From the NCBI GenBank assembly GCA_023299965.1, contig JALZVN010000089.1, forward strand, positions 1 to 28,231: DNA of 28,231 nucleotides, in the 5' to 3' direction. A program made the translations under genes and the position numbers. The notes below the pieces were generated by a model that saw only the letters and a program-made list of their open reading frames with translations, had not been told where the DNA came from and ran no database searches. Shown here one piece after another: positions 8,262 through 16,100 of the stretch; position 1 is the first letter of the stretch; the number at the start of each line of letters is the position of its first letter. This DNA is from Saprospiraceae bacterium. GTDB taxonomy: Bacteria; Bacteroidota; Bacteroidia; Chitinophagales; Saprospiraceae.

Positions 8262-10964
8262 CTAGCCGCCTAAAAGTACTCGTCTACGATTCTCGTTTTC
8301 CTCTAAGGCTTTCTTTATTCGTTGAAAAAGTTCTTCTGGCTTAAAAGGTTTGCCCACGTGATAGTTCATTCCAGCCTGGATAACTGCATCCTCTACACTA
8401 GAAAACGCAGAAGCAGTCAAGGCTATTACAGGAATTGAATTTTTCTTTTCATCAGATAATTTTCTAATCTCACGAGTAGCTTCATAACCATCCATATTTG
8501 GCATATTGATATCCATCAGAACCGCATCAAAATCTTCATTCTCAATTAATTCTAAAGCCTCTAATCCATCATTTGCAATGGTCACTTCTATTTGCCACTT
8601 ATTCAATATTTTCGTAGCGACCATCTGATTTATCTTATTGTCTTCCGCTAGGAGTATTTTTTTACCCTTTAGTTCACTTCTTGACAAACTAGAATCCGCT
8701 TCTTTTTCTGATGTATTATTGGTAGATAAGCGAGACCCTAACTCCAGTAACAATGTAAAGGAAAAGGTACTTCCAACTCCCACTTCACTTTCTAGGTTAA
8801 TCTTACTATTTTGTAGCTCTACTAAGCGTTTGGTGATTGCTAGTCCAAGACCTGTACCTCCGTACAATCTAGTAGTAGAGCTCGCCGCCTGCGTAAAACT
8901 TTCAAATATTTTCTCCCGTCGATCTTTTTCAATTCCAATTCCGCTATCCTCCACAGAAAATTTCATTTGGACATGCCCATCAACAATATTCTGTACAGAA
9001 CACATAATTTTCACATGTCCTTTTTGCGTAAACTTCACCGCATTTGAAACCAAATTAGACATGATTTGTGTCAATCTAGTTGGATCACAAATGACATGTT
9101 CTAGCAGGTTATAATTATCAAATTTTAGGTTAATATCTACCCCATGTTTTGCCATACTTACCCTAAAGGTATCGTACAATTGGTGCATCATCCGTTTCAT
9201 ATCCACCTCCAATCTTTCGATTTGAATCTTACCTGCTTCTATCTTAGAAAAATCTAAAATATCGTTTATTAAAGTCATCAGATTATTGGCAGAAAACTTA
9301 AGTGTGCTTAGATTTTCAACCTGATCTTCTCTAGGTTCTTCGTCAAGTAAAATATTTGTCATACCTATTACCGCATTCATAGGAGTACGGATTTCATGAC
9401 TCATAGTAGACAGGAATTCTTCTTTCGCCTGAGCCGCGCTTTCCGCTAATTCTTTAGCCTTTCTAAGCGCTATATTCGTTTCTTTTAAAGAATCATTTTT
9501 AGCCTCTATCTCTACTTTAGTATTATTCAACGCTGTATTCAGCTTGCTTACTCTCATAAAGTAGAGTAGAAAGAATGATGCAGTCAATAATGCTAAAATC
9601 AGCATAGACATTAGGGTCAACTGCTTACTTGCTATCAATTCCTTCTCCGCATTTAATCTCTCTATTGCACTTTTTTGCTCATTAGACTCAAATAGCGCTT
9701 CATACTTCTGCTGAACATCTAACACCATTTGATGCTGTTCATTAGCATCGATACTATCTTTCAAAAATTGATATTTCTTGCGATGTTCATAGGCGGTAAC
9801 GTGATCTCCAATAGCTGCATAGGCATCTGAAAGTTGAACATAAACGTTTTCCATCCCAGCATGATAATTTAGATCTGTACTGATATCTCTTCCTATCAAT
9901 AAAAATTCAAGTCCTTTTTCAGCCTCCCCTTTTGCTACATAATTTTCACCAATCTGTAGGCACGTTTTCGCCACACCTGTCTTTTCCTGTACGGCTTGAT
10001 AAATACTTAATGCTTCATTCAACTTTGTTTCGGCATTGTCATGATCGCCTTGCTCAAAGTAGGTCACCCCAAGATTATATAAAAACTGAGCCTTCTTCGG
10101 CTTAGCTCCCATTTTGATAGACAGCTCCATACCTTTTGACAGGTACGTTAATGCCTCATCATAATTTTCTTTCTCTCTGTAAATGTTCGCGATATTATTA
10201 TAAAAAGTAGAAGTACGCATATCATCATTCAATTCCAATGCAATGTCTAATCCCTTTTTGTAGTATTCTAGTGACACATTCAATTTATCGAATTGCTTAT
10301 TTAATACCCCAAGATTATTGTAGCTTAAGACTAAGCCGTGTCTACCACGTCTTCCTAATTCACTTCTTATTTTTGTCGCCTTCAGATAAAAGTCTGAGGC
10401 ACGAGTATAGTTACCTGTTTCAAAATAAATAATTCCTAGGTCATTATAATTGGTAGCTATCAACATGGAATCTTGATTAGCTGCAGCATATTTTAATGCT
10501 TCTTCATAACTAGATTTTGCAGATTCGTATTCGCCTTTTATTTTGTAGAGGCCACCTAGACTATTATTGATATCTGCAATTCTTTTTTCATTGCCTGCTT
10601 CTCTATAATAAACTAAGGATCTATTCAATTCCGCATTTGCAATCTTCAAATTACCTAAGTCAGTATTAATTCTACCTCTTAAATAATAAAATGCAGCCTT
10701 GTATTTTGGATCTTGATGGTTTTGAGCCATTGATAGGCCCTTCTCAATATTCTCTAGGGAATAAGTTGGATTGTTATTTTTTGACTTGTAGGCGATTCTA
10801 TAGAGCAAATGCATTCGAGTAGAATCATGCTCTGCGAGCAATAAATCTTCTTCCAATTCATGCACTGCTGACTTTTGAGCTTGCATAGGTACAACCAAGA
10901 AGCATAAGAATACAACAGTTGCGTATATAAACAACTTTTCAATTGACATGGGAATGTTAAACAT
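8262..10964 (-). CDS. TPR-containing hybrid sensor histidine kinase/response regulator
   Basis: 900 residues from the ATG at 10964; a second in-frame ATG at 10949 would give a more compact signal peptide (MSIEKLFIYATVVFLC), so the start is uncertain by five codons. An N-terminal signal or anchor segment ends at PMQAQ. About eight tetratricopeptide repeats fill residues 40-400 in the periplasm. One transmembrane helix lies near 448-471, followed by a coiled coil (472-515). HisKA has MSHEIRTP with His523. HATPase_c has Asn641, DSGIGI at 673-678 and GGTGLGLAI at 702-710. The C-terminal receiver domain has Asp775, phospho-acceptor Asp818, Thr850 and Lys872. No output domain is fused, so phosphate must be passed on or used through protein contacts. 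The small kinase-like gene follows directly. Confidence 0.95.
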   Translation of the reverse strand: MFNIPMSIEKLFIYATVVFLCFLVVPMQAQKSAVHELEEDLLLAEHDSTRMHLLYRIAYKSKNNNPTYSLENIEKGLSMAQNHQDPKYKAAFYYLRGRINTDLGNLKIANAELNRSLVYYREAGNEKRIADINNSLGGLYKIKGEYESAKSSYEEALKYAAANQDSMLIATNYNDLGIIYFETGNYTRASDFYLKATKIRSELGRRGRHGLVLSYNNLGVLNKQFDKLNVSLEYYKKGLDIALELNDDMRTSTFYNNIANIYREKENYDEALTYLSKGMELSIKMGAKPKKAQFLYNLGVTYFEQGDHDNAETKLNEALSIYQAVQEKTGVAKTCLQIGENYVAKGEAEKGLEFLLIGRDISTDLNYHAGMENVYVQLSDAYAAIGDHVTAYEHRKKYQFLKDSIDANEQHQMVLDVQQKYEALFESNEQKSAIERLNAEKELIASKQLTLMSMLILALLTASFFLLYFMRVSKLNTALNNTKVEIEAKNDSLKETNIALRKAKELAESAAQAKEEFLSTMSHEIRTPMNAVIGMTNILLDEEPREDQVENLSTLKFSANNLMTLINDILDFSKIEAGKIQIERLEVDMKRMMHQLYDTFRVSMAKHGVDINLKFDNYNLLEHVICDPTRLTQIMSNLVSNAVKFTQKGHVKIMCSVQNIVDGHVQMKFSVEDSGIGIEKDRREKIFESFTQAASSTTRLYGGTGLGLAITKRLVELQNSKINLESEVGVGSTFSFTLLLELGSRLSTNNTSEKEADSSLSRSELKGKKILLAEDNKINQMVATKILNKWQIEVTIANDGLEALELIENEDFDAVLMDINMPNMDGYEATREIRKLSDEKKNSIPVIALTASAFSSVEDAVIQAGMNYHVGKPFKPEELFQRIKKALEENENRRRVLLGG

Positions 10965-11000
10965 TCAAACTGGATTTGGACTGTCGAGGGGGTTCTCCTA

Positions 11001-11050
11001 AATACTGGGGGATGACCTCAAAATTAATTCTCAGTATTACTCATGCAAAA
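11001..11050 (-). promoter_or_regulatory. promoter of the hybrid kinase gene, overlapped by an inverted repeat
   Basis: On the minus strand a -33 element CTTTTG (11046-11051) is separated by 19 bases from a -7 element TAATTTTG (11026-11019), an exact TAnnTTTG match. Transcription would start near 11012, leaving a leader of about 50-60 bases. A perfect 7-base inverted repeat, AATACTG at 11001-11007 and CAGTATT at 11032-11038, brackets the -7 box. One arm is in the promoter spacer and the other at the expected start site. The half-sites are 31 bases apart centre to centre, close to three helical turns, which fits a dimeric regulator. The operator role is inference. Confidence 0.55.
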
Positions 11051-11092
11051 GTCATGTCAAAAATGAAAAAATCGTGTTTTCTTCGGATTGAT

Positions 11093-11950
11093 TTATCTGA
11101 AGACTATCGTTTTATTTTTATACGTAAGAATATTGTGTTGTAATTTTTGCCATATGGCGGTTGACAATACTGTTTTCTCTAGATCTCTACCCTTCCTAAT
11201 CAAATCAGAAACAGAGTCCGTATGCGTTATTCTACAGACATCCTGGGCTATTATTGGACCTGCATCCAAGTCCGCAGTTACATAGTGACTGGTAGCGCCA
11301 ATTATTTTCACGCCTCTTTTATAGGCAGAGTGATATGGTTTTGCGCCAGGAAATGCTGGCAAAGAAGAATGATGAATATTTATAATTCGACTCGGATAAT
11401 GGGCGATAAAATCGTCAGTTAGGACTTGCATGTATCTTGCTAGTACAACAAAATCTACATTTGCTTCCTTGAGCAAAGCCAACTCTTTAGCTTCTTGTTC
11501 TAGTTTATTTTCTTTTGTAATGGAAAACACATGATATGGAATATCAAACTGCTCTGCTATGTATCTGAGTTTTTCATGATTGCTAATAATAAGTGGTATT
11601 TCGATGTCCCATTCTTTGGACTGGTAGCGTTGAAGAATGTCGTATATACAATGCGATAATTTAGTAACAAAAAGTGCTACACGCTTTGGTTTATCACAAA
11701 AATATACCTTCCAATGCAATTGGGTTTGACCAGAAACAACCTGCTCAAATGCGTCCCTAATTCCTTCTTTCTGCAGCGCAAACTGTTCTAAATTCCATTT
11801 TACACGCATAAACAAGTGATTATTTTCACGATCTGTATATTGGTCTAGCTCAATAATCTCCCCATTATGTTTCGATATAAACTGTGTAACGAGCTGTATT
11901 ACATCCTTATTATCAGCACAATGCATCAACAATACCGCATTATTATTCAT
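11093..11950 (-). CDS. purU: formyltetrahydrofolate deformylase
   Basis: PurU hydrolyses 10-formyl-tetrahydrofolate to tetrahydrofolate and formate, balancing one-carbon pools and supplying formate; it is cytosolic. At 285 residues it matches the family length. An N-terminal ACT-like domain (about 5-85) is followed by the formyltransferase fold. The catalytic triad of the superfamily is visible as Asn191 and His193 in INIHHSSLPAFPGAKPY and Asp229 in TADLDAGPII. The ATG at 11950 gives a start matching the family N-terminus. It is a single gene: the hybrid kinase 128 bases downstream has its own promoter, and the upstream gap has no clear TAnnTTTG box. The closest is TACACTTTG on the minus strand near 11987-11995, one base too long. 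Confidence 0.95.
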   Translation of the reverse strand: MNNNAVLLMHCADNKDVIQLVTQFISKHNGEIIELDQYTDRENNHLFMRVKWNLEQFALQKEGIRDAFEQVVSGQTQLHWKVYFCDKPKRVALFVTKLSHCIYDILQRYQSKEWDIEIPLIISNHEKLRYIAEQFDIPYHVFSITKENKLEQEAKELALLKEANVDFVVLARYMQVLTDDFIAHYPSRIINIHHSSLPAFPGAKPYHSAYKRGVKIIGATSHYVTADLDAGPIIAQDVCRITHTDSVSDLIRKGRDLEKTVLSTAIWQKLQHNILTYKNKTIVFR

Positions 11951-12144
11951 ATTTTCATTCTTTTAATTCAACTATTCCTAATATAACAAAGTGTACCCAA
12001 ACCTAAACATTTTAAAATAAGTTATATGTATTATAATAATAAAAATAAGAAAACCATTATATGTATAGATGAAACACATTGTTTGGAACGAAGATACTTT
12101 GTATTCCTAGTTTCTGATAAGAATTAAGAATAAAAAATACCCCT

Positions 12145-12498
12145 ATGAACTCTACCTTTTCAAAACCTAAATTTAAGGATTCACAAACCTTACGGAGAAT
12201 CGTATTTAGTCTATTAGATGCAAAGATCCAGTACATCGACTTTAAATTATCAAAGGACACACGGGCATTTTTAAAAGATGATCAAGAACCTGGTCAAGCT
12301 CCCCAAGATTCTACAATTGACATTTCTAGTCAAGACAATTATTTTTCTATTATTGAAAATTCAGGTCTCTATACGACTAAACTTTTGTTTCTTCGTTCGT
12401 CTCTTACAGATTGGAATTGCAAGAAAATACTCTATCTACTTAATCATAAAGATATAGAAAAGATGTCTCTAGAGGAGATCAAAAGCTTTCTCATTTAG
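12145..12498 (+). CDS. hypothetical protein, 117 residues
   Basis: No family recognised. The frame has coding-like composition, with hydrophobic residues placed regularly and an acidic, Pro/Gln/Ser-rich middle (about 45-65). The ends, RRIVFSLLDAKIQYIDFKLSK and the C-terminal KKILYLLNHKDIEKMSLEEI, look like amphipathic helices; there is no signal peptide or membrane helix. The N-terminal helix could be a dimerising coiled coil. It stands alone between purU (divergent) and a structured intergenic region; element A begins 20 bases after its stop. A competing minus-strand frame over its first part (12057-12260) is less plausible. Confidence 0.6.
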   Translation: MNSTFSKPKFKDSQTLRRIVFSLLDAKIQYIDFKLSKDTRAFLKDDQEPGQAPQDSTIDISSQDNYFSIIENSGLYTTKLLFLRSSLTDWNCKKILYLLNHKDIEKMSLEEIKSFLI

Positions 12499-12518
12499 TA
12501 CAATAAACTTATTTTATT

Positions 12519-12665
12519 GGGGCCATCCAGATCTATCCCGATACCTGCAATCGCTTCATGGCTATACTTCTATCGGGATAGATAACTGGACCGCGTCGTT
12601 CGCTTATATGGGATGGCAAACCGCAGGGTAGAGAAAAGATATTCCTTTTCTCTACCCCCTCACGC
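12519..12665 (+). repeat. intergenic structured element A (one of three related copies)
   Basis: Begins GGGGCCATCC (12519-12528) and ends CCCTCACGC (12657-12665). Hairpin 1 pairs CCAGATCTATCCCGAT (12527-12542) with 12572-12589, which is complementary except for a two-base bulge. Hairpin 2 is a perfect 13-base stem, GGGTAGAGAAAAG (12626-12638) with CTTTTCTCTACCC (12645-12657), and a 6-base loop. GCCATCC (12522-12528) could also pair with GGATGGC (12611-12617), an alternative fold. It starts 20 bases after the stop of the 117-residue gene in the same orientation. No T-tract follows hairpin 2, so it is not a simple terminator. Ends and layout match elements at 12893-13081 and 25572-25725. Confidence 0.6.
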
Positions 12666-12892
12666 TCATCCCATACCGCTACCACCACTTGTCTCTACGC
12701 ACTCCGTTTGTCGAGCTTAGTCGCCTGCGGCGAGTCGCGAAAATATAAGTTGTGAGGTCTACAACAAGTCTGTCTTTCAAAGATTGTAGAAAATATCACC
12801 TCTAAAGAAATAGGAAATCATATAACTTATCTAGGCTCCTCTCATCGTATAAAACTTCCAAGCCTCTTTGCTTGGGAAACTGGACTAGTGCT
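12666..12892. other. gene-free stretch between two structured elements, with nested inverted repeats
   Basis: No open frame of note. Nested complementary segments are visible: ATAAGTT (12745-12751) with AACTTAT (12824-12830), GAGGT (12754-12758) with ACCTC (12798-12802), and CTACAA (12759-12764) with TTGTAG (12784-12789). These are in the right order to fold as one long imperfect hairpin. A GC-rich small stem CGCC-tgc-GGCG lies near 12723-12733. A further stem CCAAGC/GCTTGG (12858-12863 and 12870-12875) lies just outside element C. CATCCCAT (12667-12674) can also pair back to ATGGGATG (12608-12615) in element A. A small RNA is possible but unproven. Confidence 0.4.
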
Positions 12893-13081
12893 GCGCAATG
12901 GTTTTGACCTCTTTTAACTACGACAGGCAATGGCTAACAAAATACAAAAGAGGTCATAAGTCTGTGCATAGCCTGGGAGGCAGGCAAAAGACCGAGCTGA
13001 CTAGCGAGCCATGGAGCATAACGACCCAGATGCTATGTATACAGCCTTTTGTGGCTGCATACATAGCATCTGGGTAGGCCC
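12893..13081 (-). repeat. intergenic structured element C (one of three related copies)
   Basis: Read on the minus strand it begins GGGCCTACCCAG (13081-13070) and ends CCATTGCGC (12901-12893). Hairpin 1 is the long near-perfect palindrome at 13025-13074, listed separately. Then comes a core reading TCGTTATGCTCCATGGCTC and, further on, CTCGGTC. Hairpin 2 is a perfect 10-base stem, GACCTCTTTT (12906-12915 on the plus strand) with AAAAGAGGTC (12946-12955), ending just before the terminal motif. It starts only a few bases after the T-tract of the terminator of the giant surface-protein gene and has that gene's orientation. Confidence 0.6.
13025..13074. repeat. 50-base near-perfect hairpin
   Basis: The left arm 13025-13046 and the right arm 13053-13074 are complementary over 22 positions with one mismatch (A13041 opposite C13058), around a 6-base loop TTTTGT. 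The arms open with CCCAGATGCTATGTAT and close with the complement ending CATCTGGG. It forms hairpin 1 of element C. No T-tract follows on either strand immediately after the stem, so it does not act as a classical terminator by itself. Confidence 0.85.
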
Positions 13082-13083
13082 AT

Positions 13084-13126
13084 AAAAAAAGGGCAAAACA
13101 AGATGTAAAATCCTACTTTGCCCTTT
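13084..13126 (-). terminator. intrinsic terminator of the giant surface-protein gene
   Basis: On the minus strand, 25 bases past the stop codon at 13152, a perfect 10-base stem AAAGGGCAAA/TTTGCCCTTT (plus-strand arms 13117-13126 and 13088-13097) encloses a 19-base loop. It is followed by a run of seven T (plus-strand A run 13084-13090). This is a good Rho-independent terminator. The loop is longer than usual. Confidence 0.8.
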
Positions 13127-13151
13127 AGTCGATATTAACTAGAAAGTACCC

Positions 13152-16100
13152 TTAACGATACATTTCAAAGAAGCCTTTGAAGACCCGATTGTCTGCATCA
13201 TTGAGTTCTAGTATATAGAAATATGTTCCGTCAGGTAAATCTTTGTTTTCCCAACGTCCATCAAATTCGTTATTATATCCTTCTCTCAATAGGACTTGAT
13301 TTCCCCATCTGTTGAAGATACATAATCTATTGTCCGGGAATGCGTCAATACCTCCAATGTGGAAGAAGTCATTGACTCCATCTCCGTTTGGTGACACTGC
13401 GGTAAAGACAACTATCTCTCCTTCGCAATCTATGTAGATACTCACTGTAGCTGTATCGCATCCGAGTTCATTACAAATCACATAATCAAAAACATCCGTC
13501 ACATCGCAGAAGTCATCGTCTGGATCATAGGTGAGAGAGCAGTCTAGATTGATAGATGCCTCTCCAAAGATAGGATCCGATGCTAAGAATGCTGTATCTA
13601 GAGATCCCCCAATAAGGTCATTTGCTTTAATGTCAATCACAGTTGGCGTATTGATCACAGTGGTATCGATATCGTTCACAGCTATTGGCGCTCCCGATAT
13701 GGTATCTACCACAATGTAGAATAAGGTCGTATCACAGAATCCAAATTCATCACATATCGAAATACATGCGGAATCTATACCGACTTCGTTTGCAAAGTAT
13801 TCGATACAATTGGTGACTGGATCAATCAAGAAATCAACCTGACCATCTGCATCTCCTGGACAGAAGTTTTCTATCACAAATTCAGTACCTTCAAAAATAC
13901 TGACGTCTAGACAGCGGGTCTCCACATCCCCAGGGAAGATGGTGTCTCTTACAATCTCTGTATCGGAGACGACAGTGACAATAAAATTGGTCGTATCACA
14001 ATTGCCTAGCGAATCGCAGAGCACAAAGCAGGCAGTATCTACCCCTAAGGTAATCCCCGTATAAGTAACACAATTGATAGAATCTATTTCAAAACTAACA
14101 TTTGTCCCATTGGATGAATCACAAATATCAACTGCACTAACTACAGGTCCCATCAGATCAGTCAAGTCTGTACTATCTATACAGTAAACTACAGTATCTA
14201 GTGGCATAATCGTATCAAAGACAACATCACATAGCAACATTTCTGGATTTAAGAAAACGGTCAATGTATCACTACACATCTGAACCGTATCTACAAACAC
14301 TACTTCATGATATCCTGTATCTACTAGGATAAATGAACCTTGAGGAATAATGCGACGTTCTCCAGCAGAAATCGTAGACACTGCTGTTGTTTGAGATGTA
14401 ATCACAAGATCATCATAGTCATTATCTGGATTACCCCCAACAATACTGAATGAAGTAGGTGGTGAATCTGGAGAAAGTACCCACATTGAGTTCGTATCAA
14501 TACTATTCATCAAAGCGAGTAACTCATCTAAGGTATTGAAGGTACCTGTAAAAGTAGAATCATTGAAAGTCCAACTTACAAGATCGAATGGTCCCATATC
14601 CAAAATAATTTGATAAATAGGAGTAAAATCCAAATTGCAATTTCCTCTCGTATCTGTATACAAGGCATCGTCAATAAATATTTCATAAGTATTGAGCTCA
14701 TCGACTAAGATGCCATCAAAACAAAGCTCTTGTAGGTCATCACAATTGGTAGCGAATTGCTCCAATGAATCTAAACCGTTGAAGAAATCACAATCAATCA
14801 TAGAGCATTCTGGTATGATCACTTCATCCTCTCTAACTAAGCAACCATTTGCATCCGTTACAGTCAGAGTCAAAGTGTCTGCCATCAAACCTGTTCTATT
14901 TTGCATATCATCCGTACCCGTTAAGTCTGACCAATCAAAAGTAAATGGCATAGTACCACCTGATACATTTACGTCAACAGTTCCACCTGCCGCGCAATCT
15001 TCCGTAACCACTATGAATAATTGGACTGGATCAGCTTCTATCACTTCGAAACATTCACCACCAGCTATACATCCATTCCCATCGAGGATGGTGATGCAAT
15101 AGTTTCCTACAGGTAGGTTTCCGTTTTCAAAAGTGAAGAATCCGTTTGAGATAATCGTATCTGCAGGTGGTGTAAACCCAGGATCAAAAGCAATATCAAA
15201 ATTGACACCTCCATCTGATTGCCCTGCACAACTAACAGAATCAACACCATTTATCGTAACCGTTGCTGGTGGCACATTGTCTGTAAGCACAAACAAGAAA
15301 GGCAATTCACATCCGCTTCCTCCTACTTCTGTAATCGTAACAACATATAATCCAGATGGTAAATCATTTCTGGTAGCATTGGTATCGCCATCAGGCCATA
15401 AGAATTCGAATGGTCCTGCTACTCCGTTTGGATTAATAGTCACCTCTCCATTACTTTCTCCGCAATCTGGTTGAGTCGTAACGGTCACATCTGCTAGTAA
15501 TGGATTATTTACATCTATAGTCACTTCTAATAAACCTGGGCAAGCATCTGGACCATCAGTAATAGTCACAATGTATGTACCTGCTGGTAAATCATCTCTA
15601 AACTCTGAAACTACAGGAGCTGTTTCTCCACCTAATACTGGCCATGTATATGAGAATGTAGCTGGGCTCAAAGTAGCTGTTCCGTCTGCCGCATTGCATG
15701 ATGCAGGCGTAGTAGCTGCTGTCCCTTCAAGACCATCAATACTGGTCACTATCAAGCTCACACTATCTACACAGTTACCTGATCCTGATCCTTGAATCAC
15801 TACCGTATACTGTCCAGCTTGCAAGTCAGAACGTTCGTTGCCTGTCAAACCAGGTGTTCCTATATCTGGTGTCCAAGTATATGTAAATAAAGATGGATCT
15901 CCAGTCAAGCCGATTCTAGCTACGCCTGTAGCTTCACCACAATCCGTCTCTTGCACCGTTACAGAAGTAATATCAACTGCTTCACATGGGCAATCAAGTA
16001 CTTCAATACCCGTGATAGAATTGGAGCATCCGTTGGCATCGTTTACTTGAATATTAAATAGCCCAGCACCTAAATTTTGTCTAAAGCTACTATTATCATT

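Noticed and set aside
8638..9114. 158-codon plus-strand frame opposite the hybrid kinase
   Set aside because: The minus-strand frame there encodes intact HATPase motifs; the plus frame shows no recognisable domain and is a shadow.
12057..12260. 67-codon minus-strand frame overlapping the 117-residue gene
   Set aside because: It overlaps the better plus-strand frame in its first part and has no recognisable motif or promoter.
12645..12665. Hairpin 2 of element A as a plain terminator for the 117-residue gene
   Set aside because: The stem is strong, but it is followed by CCCTCACGC rather than a T-tract, and the same terminal motif recurs at the other two elements.
14692..16050. Several plus-strand open frames of 70-136 codons opposite the giant surface gene
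   Set aside because: They lie antisense to the SprB repeats, recur in matching places in both repeat blocks, and are rich in Pro/Ser/Thr/Val as expected from complement reading of the repeat codons. The minus-strand frame explains the region completely.
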